NCBI RefSeq assembly: GCF_002117485.1
Contig: NZ_CP021030.1
Coordinates: 3,351,001-3,415,000 of the forward strand
From: Rhizobium sp. NXC14
GTDB taxonomy: Bacteria; Pseudomonadota; Alphaproteobacteria; Rhizobiales; Rhizobiaceae
Direction of reading: 5' to 3'
DNA length: 64,000 bases
The notes beneath the pieces were generated by a model that worked only from the letters and a program-made list of their open reading frames with translations, was not told the origin of the DNA and made no database searches. Of this stretch, positions 1 through 8,676 are shown one piece after another. Within the stretch, counting starts at the first letter, position 1, and every line of letters begins with the position of its first letter. The position numbers and the translations under genes were made by a program.

Positions 1-1
1 C

Positions 2-619
2 GTCGTCGGCGTTGCGATCGGCTTCGGCGCCCAGACCGTCGTCAAGGATATTATCAGCGGTGTGTTTTATCTACTCGACGACGCCTTCCGCGTCGGCGAA
101 TACATTCAGAGCGGCAATTACAAGGGAAGCGTTGAATCCTTCAGCCTCCGGTCGGTGAAACTCAGGCATCACCGTGGCGCCGTCTACATCGTGCCTTTCA
201 GCGAACTCGGCGCGATTCAAAACATGAGCCGCGATTGGGTGATCGAGAAGATGACGATCACCGTCGCCTATGATGCCGATGTCGAAAAGGCCCGCAAGAT
301 CATCAAGAAGATCGGCCAGGAACTGTTCGACGACCCCGAATTCAAGCCCGTTACGATCGAGCCCTTGAAGATGCAGGGCATCGACAGCCTCGGCGACTCC
401 GGATTGCTGCTGCGCATGAAGTTCATGACGCTTCCCGGAGAGCAGTTCACACTGAAGCGCCGGGCGCTGCGGATGATCTATCAGGCCTTCAATGAAAACG
501 GCATCCGCCTTGCCGTGCCGACCGTCCAGGTCGCCGGCGACAAGGCTGCCGATACGGTCGCAGCGGCGCAGCAGGCCCTGACGGCGCACAAACAGGCCTT
601 GGCAGCAGGCGCCGGCTGA
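2..619 (+). CDS. MscS-family mechanosensitive channel, C-terminal part (5' end outside window)
   Basis: The reading frame is open from base 2 and begins mid-protein with GFGAQTVVKDIISGVF, the signature of the MscS pore helix TM3 and the start of the beta domain. LDDAFRVGEYI follows, which is typical of the soluble vestibule. The protein would release solutes through the inner membrane on hypo-osmotic shock. The GTG at 62 falls inside the conserved domain, so it is not the real start. The C-terminal 30 residues are Ala/Gln-rich and variable. The family call is firm; the paralogue cannot be named because the N-terminal membrane segments are missing. Confidence 0.9.
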   Translation, partial: VVGVAIGFGAQTVVKDIISGVFYLLDDAFRVGEYIQSGNYKGSVESFSLRSVKLRHHRGAVYIVPFSELGAIQNMSRDWVIEKMTITVAYDADVEKARKIIKKIGQELFDDPEFKPVTIEPLKMQGIDSLGDSGLLLRMKFMTLPGEQFTLKRRALRMIYQAFNENGIRLAVPTVQVAGDKAADTVAAAQQALTAHKQALAAGAG

Positions 620-676
620 CATGATCCATGCGGCCTGGCGGCCTGACCATTACGGCGTTCAGGAAAGGAGATTCCG

Positions 677-1153
677 ATGGAAGACTATCACTCCGCTCTC
701 ACAAACCACGTGCCCGGCTTCATCACGGGACCGGGCCAGACGGACTATTTGTTCGTCGGCGTCATCGTATTTCTGATCGTGATGATTCTTGTGGTCGGCA
801 ACCTCTACTTCCAGCTTCACGCCGTTCCCGAACGCATCGCCCATCACACGAACAAAGTGCAGATGGAGATCGTCGCGGTTCTGGCGCTGATCTCGCTCTT
901 CACCCACAATCATCTCTACTGGATCCTGGGTCTGCTCCTGGCCTTCATTCGGTTTCCAGATTTTGCGACGCCGCTCTATTCGATCGCCCGGTCGCTCGCC
1001 AGGCTTGCTGGTCGGAATCCGGCCGAACTCGAGGACGAGGCGCCGGTAGCCGCCGATCATCCGGAACCGGTTCGAGCGCCGGCGCCGGAACCAGTGGCAG
1101 AGGCACCCGTCGCCCGGGCGCCCGCCAAGACGCTGCACGAAGAGGGGATCTGA
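677..1153 (+). CDS. DUF3302-like small inner-membrane protein (YiaW/YibI type)
   Basis: 158 residues. Two hydrophobic helices (about 24-45 and 64-90) are joined by HAVPERIAHHTNKVQ, and then comes SLFTHNHLYWILG. This resembles the pattern of E. coli YiaW/YibI, whose genes also sit beside an HlyD-family gene. An acidic Pro/Ala-rich tail of about 55 residues is added at the C-terminus. A strong AGGAAAGGAG lies 7-16 bases before the ATG. The stop is two bases before the next start, so the two genes are almost certainly co-translated. The likely role is the partner of the HlyD protein in an inner-membrane export or envelope unit. The family assignment is from memory of the motif, not a search. Confidence 0.6.
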   Translation: MEDYHSALTNHVPGFITGPGQTDYLFVGVIVFLIVMILVVGNLYFQLHAVPERIAHHTNKVQMEIVAVLALISLFTHNHLYWILGLLLAFIRFPDFATPLYSIARSLARLAGRNPAELEDEAPVAADHPEPVRAPAPEPVAEAPVARAPAKTLHEEGI

Positions 1154-1155
1154 TC

Positions 1156-2382
1156 ATGCTCGAATTGCTGCTTTGCTCAATGCTGACGATCTTCCCGGAC
1201 TATCTCTACAGGCGCTATGTCCAGGGCAAGCGCATCGGCCAGGAGATCACCCTTTACAGCATGTGGTACGAACTACGCTGGGGCATTTCCGCCTGCCTGA
1301 TCCTGACCGTTTCGTTGATCACCATGATCTTCTATTTCCATCCCTCAACAAAAACGGTCACGGCGGTGTTCCGCACCGTCACGATCCTGCCGGAGGCCTC
1401 CGGCCGGGTCGATGAAGTCTTTGTCGGCGTCAACGAAAAGGTCGCCGCCGGCGCGCCTCTCTTCCGGCTCGACGATTCACAGCAGAAGGCGGCCCTTGAG
1501 ACCGCCCGCCGGAAGATTGCCGAGACCGAGGCGGAAGCGAGGGTCTCACAGACCGAGCTTGCGAGCATGGATGGCCAGATTCAGGAGGCCGAAGGCGCCT
1601 TGCGAGTAGCCGAGGACGAGTTGGAGATGAAGACGCAGCTTCTGAAAAACGATGCCGTCGCCCGCCGGGAGGTCGTCCGCCTCACCAATACGGTCCAAGG
1701 CCGCAAAGGCTCCCTGAGCGCTGCGCTCGCCAAGAAAGAGACGCTGGAAACCAAGCTCAGCGTTCTCCTTCCGGCGCAGAAGGCGAGCGCGGAGGCCGCC
1801 CAAGCCGAAGCGCAGGTGGAACTCGACAAGACAATCGTCAAGGCGGGGGTATCGGGCACCGTCCAGCAATTCACACTGCGCCCAGGCGATGTGCTGAACA
1901 CCATGCTGCGTCCTGCCGGCATCCTGGTGCCGAGCGAAGCGGGCCGCGGCACGCTCATCGCCGGTTTCGGGCAGATCGAGGCGCAGGTGATGAAACCCGG
2001 AATGGTCGCGGAGGCTGTCTGTGTCGGCAAGCCGTTCACCATCATCCCGCTCGTCGTGACCGACGTGCAGGACGTGATCGCGGCCGGCCAGTTGCGCCCC
2101 ACCGACCAGCTGGTCGATGTTCAGCAGATGGCAAAACCCGGCACTCTGACGGTGTTCCTGCAGCCGCTCTTCGACGGCGGCCTCGCTGATGTCCCGCCGG
2201 GCAGCAGCTGCATTGCCAATGCCTATACCAACAACCACGACGCGCTCGCCGATCCCAATATCAGCACGCCGCGCTGGATGTTCCTGCATGTCGTCGACAC
2301 GGTGGGTGTCGTGCATGCGATGATCCTGCGTATACAGGCGATGTTGCTGCCGGTTCAGACCCTGGTATTCGCCGGACATTGA
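1156..2382 (+). CDS. HlyD/EmrA-family membrane-fusion protein (YiaV/YibH-like)
   Basis: 408 residues from the ATG at 1156, two bases after the upstream stop. The order is an N-terminal cytoplasmic stretch, one transmembrane helix (about 39-60), a biotinyl-lipoyl half (VNEKVAAGAPLFRLDD), a long Ala/Glu-rich coiled coil (about 105-220), the second lipoyl half (TIVKAGVSGTVQQF) and a C-terminal beta domain. This is the architecture of periplasmic adaptors that bridge inner-membrane pumps to the outer membrane. No transporter gene is adjacent, as in the E. coli yiaVW and yibHI pairs. The substrate is unknown. Confidence 0.85.
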   Translation: MLELLLCSMLTIFPDYLYRRYVQGKRIGQEITLYSMWYELRWGISACLILTVSLITMIFYFHPSTKTVTAVFRTVTILPEASGRVDEVFVGVNEKVAAGAPLFRLDDSQQKAALETARRKIAETEAEARVSQTELASMDGQIQEAEGALRVAEDELEMKTQLLKNDAVARREVVRLTNTVQGRKGSLSAALAKKETLETKLSVLLPAQKASAEAAQAEAQVELDKTIVKAGVSGTVQQFTLRPGDVLNTMLRPAGILVPSEAGRGTLIAGFGQIEAQVMKPGMVAEAVCVGKPFTIIPLVVTDVQDVIAAGQLRPTDQLVDVQQMAKPGTLTVFLQPLFDGGLADVPPGSSCIANAYTNNHDALADPNISTPRWMFLHVVDTVGVVHAMILRIQAMLLPVQTLVFAGH

Positions 2383-2465
2383 GTTCGAAGTCAGCTTCTC
2401 CAGTGTCCCGCCCTCGCTCGGGACTCTGAAACATGACTTGGCGGATATCAGGCGGTTGAGATTTC

Positions 2466-2807
2466 ATGGAGGGCGAACCCGCGAACGCCCTTCATGGGCT
2501 CGACCGTTTCAATGAGGGTCAGGTTTTACGATCTTTAATCAACCCAGCACAACAGAGACCTTGGCTCCCGCCGCAGGAACCCGTCATGCCGGATCATCTC
2601 GCCCGCATTGCCCCCGAAGAGATCGCCATCGAACTGGCGATCGCTGCCGCCGATACCCAACAGACGCTGAACGAGAAGCGGCGCGCCTTTGCCAAGGCCA
2701 ACCATCCTGATGGTTTCGCAGCGCCTTTCCGCGACGATGCCAACAGGCGCATGATGATCGCCAATCTGCTGATCGACGAGGCGATGCGCCGCCTGCCGCG
2801 TAGCTGA
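2466..2807 (+). CDS. Small J-domain-like protein
   Basis: 113 residues from 2466; an alternative start is the ATG at 2586. Residues 64-110 read like helices II-III of a DnaJ J-domain: a basic helix (LNEKRRAFAKAN), the diagnostic HPD tripeptide at 81-83, then NRRMMIANLLIDEAM where canonical J-domains have the EAY helix. There is no Gly/Phe or zinc-finger region. It could be a minimal Hsp70 co-chaperone or only share the fold. It is a single gene flanked by 80 and 300 non-coding bases. The start is uncertain because no strong ribosome-binding site is visible. Confidence 0.6.
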   Translation: MEGEPANALHGLDRFNEGQVLRSLINPAQQRPWLPPQEPVMPDHLARIAPEEIAIELAIAAADTQQTLNEKRRAFAKANHPDGFAAPFRDDANRRMMIANLLIDEAMRRLPRS

Positions 2808-3060
2808 AGCTATCTCGAGCGCGGGTAAACACTCCGACGCCACGGAGGAGCCGCCATCCGGCTTGGTCCGCGCACGCTATATGTGCTGTTTTCCAGCGAT
2901 TCAACCGCCCACCAAGGTACTCAGTTCGATTCTTTCGCGTTGGGGTAGCAAATAAGCCTCCCGCTTTTTAGTATCTGACATAGCGTATTTCGGGACCCCC
3001 TAACCCATGCCTACGTCCTTTTCAGTAAGGCACAGCGCTAACTGGCGAAATTGAATGCGA

Positions 3061-3074
3061 TACAACATGTTGTA
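3061..3074. promoter_or_regulatory. 14-bp perfect palindrome upstream of the Hint-domain gene
   Basis: TACAACATGTTGTA is its own reverse complement and starts 51 bases before the ATG at 3112. That position suits an operator for a dimeric repressor or activator. The rest of the 2808-3111 gap shows no gene or convincing promoter. No regulator can be assigned. Confidence 0.35.
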
Positions 3075-3111
3075 GCATCGGGCGGTTTAATGTTTTCAGG
3101 AGATCGCCCAC

Positions 3112-3963
3112 ATGTCGTCTACGGAAGATCCGAAGCAGCCGCGCAACACTGCGCGCAGACATTTTCTAGGACTGGTTGCGGCCGCCGGCGCTCGTCTCGC
3201 CGGCGCGGCGGCCATGGCCACGGCAATTTCAATCTCTCCGGCCAAAGCGATGGGTCGGCGCTGGGGGCGGGGCGGCTCCGGTGGACACGGAGGTTCCGGC
3301 GGAAGAGGTGGCCATGGCGGCAGCGGCGCAAATTGCTTCCTGCGGGGAACGGCGATCCTCACCGATTGCGGTGAGAAGCCCGTCGAGGATCTCAGCATCG
3401 GCGATCGCGTTGCCCTTCCGGACGGCAGCACCCGTGCGGTAAAGTGGGTCGGCCGCCAAAGCTTCAAGAAGAGCGGCGCACGCTGGCAGAAAGACGTGGT
3501 GCCGATCCGGGTTTGCAGCCACGCGCTGGACGGGCACACACCCCACTCGGATCTCTACCTGTCGCCTGGCCATGGGCTGTACCTGAACGGCATTCTGATC
3601 CAGGTGAAGGAGCTGGTGAACGGCACGACGATCGCACCGGTCGCTCCCGCGCCCGACGCCTCGATCGACTATTATGCCGTCATGCTCGATGCGCACGAGG
3701 TTATCCTAGCCGAAGGTGCTGCGGCCGAGTCCTTCCATCTGAAGAACAGCAATCACGAGAACTTCTGCAACTTTGCAGAGTACCAGCGTCTCTATGGCGG
3801 TGAACGCAGCATGATGACACCCTTTGCGCCGTTGCTCGGAGGTGGCTGGTCACATTTGAAAGCGCTTCTCCTGCTCGGCGTTTCGCCGTTGGTACCGACA
3901 ACCGATCCATTCGGCGATGCCTGCGAAAAGATCGACGCGCAGGCCAGGGAATTGTCGCTCTGA
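3112..3963 (+). CDS. Tat-exported Hint-domain protein (Hint_2-like)
   Basis: 283 residues. A twin-arginine signal (RRHFLGLVAAAG, about 15-26) is followed by an Ala-rich hydrophobic stretch ending AKA. A Gly/His/Ser-rich linker (about 50-72) comes next. The Hint domain starts at CFLRGTAILTDCG with a candidate nucleophilic Cys near residue 75, then VEDLSIGDRV, and later SPGHGLYLNG and LDAHEVILAEGA. Hint_2 domains occur in secreted alphaproteobacterial proteins and may self-cleave or act as processing modules. No N-terminal mature domain other than the glycine-rich stretch is present, so what would be cleaved is unclear. The SD AGGAGA lies 8 bases upstream. Confidence 0.8.
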   Translation: MSSTEDPKQPRNTARRHFLGLVAAAGARLAGAAAMATAISISPAKAMGRRWGRGGSGGHGGSGGRGGHGGSGANCFLRGTAILTDCGEKPVEDLSIGDRVALPDGSTRAVKWVGRQSFKKSGARWQKDVVPIRVCSHALDGHTPHSDLYLSPGHGLYLNGILIQVKELVNGTTIAPVAPAPDASIDYYAVMLDAHEVILAEGAAAESFHLKNSNHENFCNFAEYQRLYGGERSMMTPFAPLLGGGWSHLKALLLLGVSPLVPTTDPFGDACEKIDAQARELSL

Positions 3964-4145
3964 CGGGACGGGAATGCGCATAGATCAGGCTCGCTGCACG
4001 CGAAGCCGTGCGCCGGTTTTGCGATAATATCGAACAAAGATGTCAAGCGCGGCACGCATCGGAAAGAGCGCGGCGCGCTTCGATTGATCGGCTGCGACGG
4101 AGCCGATGATGCTCGCCGATCTCTTGATCGGCGAATCGCCCGCTA

Positions 4146-4430
4146 CTATTCCGCCTGACCGTCTTTCGAAGGCTTTTCGGCTGATGTCTCATCGGCCTCG
4201 TCCTCTCCCCCGGCGTCGGGCTGCGCAACCGGCTCGGCCGACCGCGGCTGCGGCTTGAAGGTCCAGAACAGCATATAGAAGGCATAGGCGCCGGCTGCAG
4301 CGGAGATTACCGCCCATAAGGGATCGCCGCCGATGATCTCGATCGCCGCCCAGCCGAAGCAGACGGCAACGATGCCGACACGCACCCAGAGGCGCTGGTA
4401 TGCCGGATGGTTCGGATCGATGAGCTGCAT
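4146..4430 (-). CDS. Small two-helix membrane protein, unknown function
   Basis: 94 residues from the ATG at 4430, preferred because GGGGA precedes it by 5 bases; an in-frame start at 4460 lacks this. Two hydrophobic segments (about 14-31 and 37-54) are joined by the short turn GGDPLW, followed by an acidic, Pro-rich cytoplasmic-type tail of about 35 residues. The N-terminus MQLIDPNHPAYQRLW resembles small alphaproteobacterial membrane proteins that I cannot name. It stands alone and is divergent from iolG. Confidence 0.65.
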   Translation of the reverse strand: MQLIDPNHPAYQRLWVRVGIVAVCFGWAAIEIIGGDPLWAVISAAAGAYAFYMLFWTFKPQPRSAEPVAQPDAGGEDEADETSAEKPSKDGQAE

Positions 4431-4587
4431 GTCTGTCCCCGCGGTCGCATTTTGTCGCACTGTCCTTTAGTTTGAATCTTGCAAATGTGAAAGAGTCGCG
4501 GGCTTGACGAGACGCGCAGATGATGGAATGAAAATTCCAGATTTTTGGCAATTCGGTTTGTTTGTTCCGAATTCAAGGGAGATTGAA

Positions 4588-5580
4588 ATGACTGTAAGAT
4601 TTGGTCTGCTCGGCGCCGGCCGTATCGGCAAGGTTCACGCCAAGGCCGTCAGCGGCGATGCCAATGCGACGCTGGTCGCCGTCGCCGACGCCTTTCCGCA
4701 GGCGGCGGAAGCCATCGCTTCGGCCTATGGCTGCGAAGTCCGCACCATCGAGGCAATCGAAGCCGCCAAAGACATCGACGCCGTCGTTGTCTGCACGCCG
4801 ACGGACACCCATGCGGACCTGATCGAGCGCTTCGCCCGCGCCGGCAAGGCGATCTTCTGCGAAAAGCCGATCGATCTCGATGTCGCCCGCGTCAAGGCCT
4901 GCATCAATGTGGTGGAAGAGACCGGCGCCAAGCTGATGGTCGGCTTCAACCGCCGCTTCGACCCGCATTTCATGGCGGTGCGCAAGGTGATCGACGACGG
5001 AAAGATCGGCGACGTTGAAATGGTGACGATCACCTCGCGCGACCCCGGCGCCCCGCCGGTCGATTATATCAAGCGTTCGGGGGGCATCTTCCGCGACATG
5101 ACGATCCACGATTTCGACATGGCCCGCTTCCTGCTCGGCGAAGAGCCGGTCTCGGTGCTGGCGACCGCCGCCGTGCTGGTCGACAAGGCGATCGGCGAAG
5201 CCGGCGATTATGACAGCGTCTCGGTCATCCTGCAGACCGCTTCAGGCAAGCAGGCCGTCATCTCCAACTCCCGTCGCGCCACCTATGGCTACGACCAGCG
5301 CATCGAAGTGCACGGTTCCAAGGGCATGGCGGCAGCCGAAAACCAGCGCCCGATCTCGATCGAAGTGGCGAACGGCGACGGCTATACCCGCCCGCCGCTG
5401 CATGATTTCTTCATGACCCGCTACACCGAAGCCTACGCGAACGAGATCGCCGCCTTCATCGCCGCGATCGAAAAGGGTTCGAAGATCACCCCCTCCGGCG
5501 CCGATGGTCTGACAGCGCTGGCGCTCGCCGACGCCGCGGTCCAGTCGGTCAAGGAAGGCAAGCTGATCAAGATCGGCTGA
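4588..5580 (+). CDS. iolG: Inositol 2-dehydrogenase
   Basis: 330 residues, the usual length of rhizobial IdhA/IolG. The N-terminal Rossmann motif GLLGAGRIGKVHAK binds NAD. EKPIDL carries the catalytic-site lysine. The C-terminal half has GGIFRDMTIHDFDMARFLLG, with the catalytic Asp/His pair of the GFO/IDH/MocA family. It oxidises myo-inositol to scyllo-inosose, the first step of inositol catabolism. The ATG at 4588 is chosen because AAGGGAG precedes it; upstream in-frame residues are not family-like. It is monocistronic, ending at a strong terminator. Confidence 0.88.
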   Translation: MTVRFGLLGAGRIGKVHAKAVSGDANATLVAVADAFPQAAEAIASAYGCEVRTIEAIEAAKDIDAVVVCTPTDTHADLIERFARAGKAIFCEKPIDLDVARVKACINVVEETGAKLMVGFNRRFDPHFMAVRKVIDDGKIGDVEMVTITSRDPGAPPVDYIKRSGGIFRDMTIHDFDMARFLLGEEPVSVLATAAVLVDKAIGEAGDYDSVSVILQTASGKQAVISNSRRATYGYDQRIEVHGSKGMAAAENQRPISIEVANGDGYTRPPLHDFFMTRYTEAYANEIAAFIAAIEKGSKITPSGADGLTALALADAAVQSVKEGKLIKIG

Positions 5581-5614
5581 CGGTCCTCTCCCGACCGGAA
5601 GTCGTGCATGAGAT

Positions 5615-5638
5615 GGCCGGGCTCTGCCCGGCCGTTTT
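5615..5638 (+). terminator. Rho-independent terminator after iolG
   Basis: An 8-bp perfect stem GGCCGGGC/GCCCGGCC with a TCT loop is followed by GTTTT, starting 35 bases after the iolG stop. Confidence 0.75.
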
Positions 5639-5713
5639 GCGTTTGATGGCACTCGCAGGTGCGTGAACCAAGACCCTTCCCCGCCGAGCCACGGTTGCTA
5701 AAATTCGTGTCTG

Positions 5714-5848
5714 TGGCTGCCCCTCATCCGCCTGCCGGCAGCTTCTCCCCGCAGGCGGGGCGAAGGGACATACCGCGCCCTCTTTCTCCATCTCGACGTT
5801 GCGTTTGGCACGTCCTCTCGGGGAGAGGGTTAGGGTGAGGGGCAGCCA
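5714..5848. repeat. RIME-like rhizobial intergenic mosaic palindrome
   Basis: The ends are perfect 13-bp inverted repeats (TGGCTGCCCCTCA at 5714 and its complement ending at 5848). Inside are further inverted pieces (CTTCTCCCCG versus CGGGGAGA). Size (135 bp), intergenic position and the CCCTCA/TGAGGG ends fit the Rhizobium intergenic mosaic elements. It lies between the convergent ends of iolG and the ROK regulator. It probably forms a long RNA hairpin on either strand. Confidence 0.65.
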
Positions 5849-5878
5849 TTAACGCCGAGGCGCCGGCAGGATCTATCC

Positions 5879-7102
5879 CTAATCCGTCCCCTGCCCCCCC
5901 GACAGCACGATGTCCTGGTCGATCACCGAGAGCGCCCGGTTGAGGTGGCCTTCGAAGACGAGGATGGGTTCGTCGGGGACGACGCGGATTTCGGGCATGC
6001 CTTCCATGCGCACGACATGCGACTGGCCGAGGCCCTCTTCGATGCCCTGCCGCAGCAGGTCGTAATAGCGGGTGCCGGGGCCGGTGATGGCGATCGGCAT
6101 GCGTTCGGTCAGGCTGAGCATGCGCGACAGACCGTTGCCGAGCGCGAGCCCCGCCTGGCGAAAGGCGAAGGCGGAGGTACGGTGGCCCTGGCGGGCGCGG
6201 ACGGCGATCTTGTCGAGTTCGGCGACCGGCACGAATTTGGCCGGGATCGTATCGAGCGGCACTTCGAAGGCGGTGCGCAGGATGGCGTAGAAGCCGGCAT
6301 AGGCTTCGATGCAGCCGCGAGTGCCGCAACGGCAGAGGCCGCCACCCGCCATATGCAGCATGTGGCCGAAATTGGGGGCGGATATCTCCTGGCCGGCCTG
6401 GCCGCCGCGCCGGACGATTCCGAGCCCGATGCTGTGGCCGAGCGAAAGTGCGGCGAGCGAACGGAAATCAGCGCCCTTGGCGATCTCCTCACGGGCGCCG
6501 AGCGCGGCGGCGACGAGCAGCGTCTCGTTATCGAGAATGACCTTCGCCTGCCAGTCGGGCCGCAGCGCCGATTCGAAATCGATCTGGTCGCTGCCGAAGA
6601 TCGGCGACCACAGAAGCACCGGCTCGGTGGAATGGACCAGCCCCTTGGAACTGATCGAGATCAGCAGCACTCTTTCCTGCGAAATCCGGGAACGATCGAG
6701 AATGCGCAAGAGCCCGGCCTGCACCCCGGCGACGAACCGGGCGGCACCGGACGGATCACGCGAGCGCTCCTCGCTGAAACGGTCGATCAGCTTGCCTGCA
6801 TAATCCACAAGCGAATATTGCACGGCATCCGAGGAGATGATGACGACGATCAGATAGCCGCAATCGCGCCGCTGGCGCAAAAGCACACGCGGCCGGCCGC
6901 GGCCGCTTGCCGCCTGCTGCTCGGATTTTTCGATGATCTGGGCGCGTTCCAGATCGGCTGTTATCGCCGAAATGGTGGCCGAGGAAAGGCCGGTGAAATC
7001 GGATATTTCGGTATGGGCGAGCGCACCGTGGCGCCGCAGCACGGACAGCACGAGCACGCTGTTTCTCTGCCGGACCAGCTCCGTGCTCGACTTGGTCAGC
7101 AT
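5879..7102 (-). CDS. ROK-family transcriptional regulator, probable XylR-type repressor of the xylose operon
   Basis: 407 residues. The N-terminal winged helix-turn-helix (about 18-65) includes TEISDFTGLSSATISAI. The ROK sugar-kinase-like domain follows, with the zinc-binding signature CRCGTRGCIEAYAG near residue 255. The ATP-phosphate motif expected of true kinases is not evident, so it is a regulator rather than a kinase. It is divergent from xylFHG, with repeated operator-like sequences between them, the usual layout for a xylose-responsive repressor. GGAGAGGG lies upstream of the ATG at 7102. Confidence 0.82.
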   Translation of the reverse strand: MLTKSSTELVRQRNSVLVLSVLRRHGALAHTEISDFTGLSSATISAITADLERAQIIEKSEQQAASGRGRPRVLLRQRRDCGYLIVVIISSDAVQYSLVDYAGKLIDRFSEERSRDPSGAARFVAGVQAGLLRILDRSRISQERVLLISISSKGLVHSTEPVLLWSPIFGSDQIDFESALRPDWQAKVILDNETLLVAAALGAREEIAKGADFRSLAALSLGHSIGLGIVRRGGQAGQEISAPNFGHMLHMAGGGLCRCGTRGCIEAYAGFYAILRTAFEVPLDTIPAKFVPVAELDKIAVRARQGHRTSAFAFRQAGLALGNGLSRMLSLTERMPIAITGPGTRYYDLLRQGIEEGLGQSHVVRMEGMPEIRVVPDEPILVFEGHLNRALSVIDQDIVLSGGQGTD

Positions 7103-7248
7103 GGATGCCGCCCTCTCCTCCTGCTTTCGTCAGAGCATGATGTTACCCGAAAAACCGTTCACGGTTTTCGGCATCATGCCTTCATCGCCCTCACCTTCCA
7201 CTGCATCTGCGGCCGCTCTTGCGCAAGCGAATTAAGCCGGCGATGCAG

Positions 7249-7312
7249 AGTTGACAGTTGAAAAAATCTCTGACAGTTAATTTCTCGACTGTCGAGAAAA
7301 AAATCTCGACAG
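7249..7312. promoter_or_regulatory. xylF promoter with clustered operator-like repeats
   Basis: TTGACA at 7251-7256 could be a -35 box with a weak -10 around 7275-7280. Overlapping it are repeats of one theme: TTGACAGTT (7251), TCTCTGACAG (7267), the odd-centred palindrome TCTCGACTGTCGAGA (7283-7297) and TCTCGACAG (7304-7312). The block is between the divergent ROK regulator and xylF and is likely its binding region. Confidence 0.5.
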
Positions 7313-7375
7313 CTTTCGCGGTGGCCGGAGGAAGCATGGGCTGGGCCGGTCGCAACTCACTCGGGAGGACAATTT

Positions 7376-8416
7376 ATGAAGTCTATTTTGAAACTGATGG
7401 CAGGTGCTGCCATTCTCGTTTCCGTGCATACCGCCGCCATGGCTGCTGATCTCGTCGTCGGCGTTTCCTGGTCGAATTTCCAGGAGGAGCGCTGGAAGAC
7501 CGACGAAGCCGCCATCAAGAAGGCTCTGGAAGCCAAGGGCGCCAAGTATATTTCCGCTGACGCGCAGTCTTCTGCCGCCAAGCAGCTGACCGACGTCGAA
7601 TCGCTGATCTCGCAGGGCGCCAATGCGCTGATCATCCTCGCGCAGGACTCCGACGCCATCGGCCCGGCCATCGAAAAGGCCGCTGCCGAAGGCATTCCGG
7701 TCGTCGGCTACGACCGCCTGATCGAAAACCCGGCTGCCTTCTATATCACCTTCGACAACAAGGAAGTCGGCCGCCTGCAGGCCGAGGGCGTCTTCAAGGC
7801 CAAGCCGGAAGGCAACTACGTCTTCATCAAGGGCTCTTCTTCCGACCCGAATGCCGACTTCCTGTTCTCGGGCCAGCAGGAAGTGCTGAAGGCTGCGATC
7901 GACGCCGGCAAGATCAAGAATGTCGGCGAAGCCTATACCGACGGCTGGCTGCCGGAGAATGCTCAGCGCAACATGGAGCAGTTCCTGACCGCCAACAACA
8001 ACAAGGTTGACGCCGTCGTCGCCTCCAACGACGGCACGGCCGGCGGCGCGATCGCAGCGCTCGACGCCCAGGGCCTCGCCGGCTCCGTTCCGGTCTCCGG
8101 CCAGGACGGCGACAAGGCGGCGCTGAACCGCATCGCGCTCGGCACGCAGACGGTTTCCGTCTGGAAGGACAGCCGCGAACTCGGCAAGCGCGCCGCTGAA
8201 ATCGCTCTCGACCTCGCCGGCGGCAAGGACATGAGCAAGATCGACGGCGCTCAGGCCTTCAAGGGGGGACCGAAGGGCGTGGAAATGCAGTCGGTCTTCC
8301 TGAAGCCGCTTGCGATCACCAAGGACAATCTGAACGTCGTCATCGACGCCGGCTGGATCTCCAAGGCTGAAGCCTGCCAGGGCGTCAAGGCCGGCACGGT
8401 TGCCGCCTGCAAGTAA
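7376..8416 (+). CDS. xylF: D-xylose ABC transporter, periplasmic binding protein
   Basis: 346 residues with a Sec signal peptide (about 1-23, ending AAMA). The mature part is a two-lobed Peripla_BP_4 fold beginning [15 protein letters not shown]. It contains VVGYDRLI and [12 protein letters not shown], typical of XylF-type proteins. GGGAGG lies 7-12 bases before the ATG. It delivers xylose or a related pentose to XylH/XylG. The first gene of the operon, it is followed by a very stable hairpin, which fits the usual excess of binding protein over membrane components. Substrate specificity is inferred from similarity. Confidence 0.85.
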   Translation: MKSILKLMAGAAILVSVHTAAMAADLVVGVSWSNFQEERWKTDEAAIKKALEAKGAKYISADAQSSAAKQLTDVESLISQGANALIILAQDSDAIGPAIEKAAAEGIPVVGYDRLIENPAAFYITFDNKEVGRLQAEGVFKAKPEGNYVFIKGSSSDPNADFLFSGQQEVLKAAIDAGKIKNVGEAYTDGWLPENAQRNMEQFLTANNNKVDAVVASNDGTAGGAIAALDAQGLAGSVPVSGQDGDKAALNRIALGTQTVSVWKDSRELGKRAAEIALDLAGGKDMSKIDGAQAFKGGPKGVEMQSVFLKPLAITKDNLNVVIDAGWISKAEACQGVKAGTVAACK

Positions 8417-8437
8417 GCCAGCTTTGAACTAGAATGA

Positions 8438-8470
8438 CCGGCGCCGCAGCGGACACCGCTGCGGCGCCGG
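8438..8470 (+). promoter_or_regulatory. 15-bp perfect hairpin between xylF and xylH
   Basis: Arms 8438-8452 and 8456-8470 are exact complements around an ACA loop and almost all G/C. No T-run follows, so it is more likely an mRNA 3'-end stabiliser or partial attenuator of the xylF message than a full terminator. The rest of the 260-base spacer shows no gene. Confidence 0.6.
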
Positions 8471-8676
8471 ATGCGGACGGGAATTCCAAGACGAAGTTTT
8501 CTCCGCCTCGCCACACCATCGCAGACTTGCATTCCCTGCCGGAAGAGCGTCGCGACGCCACGCGACCGGCTTCCGGAAGCATCGCGGTGGTCAGTTGAAG
8601 ACAGACGAATGACGCCTTTGGCCAAGCTCCAGCACGCAGGCGCCCGTCTAAACAAGAATGGGGGAACGGCAAACCC

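Noticed and set aside
5945..7261. Long plus-strand frame opposite the ROK regulator
   Set aside because: It is the antisense of a well-supported gene and its His/Asp/Gly/Ala-rich sequence is typical of a shadow frame.
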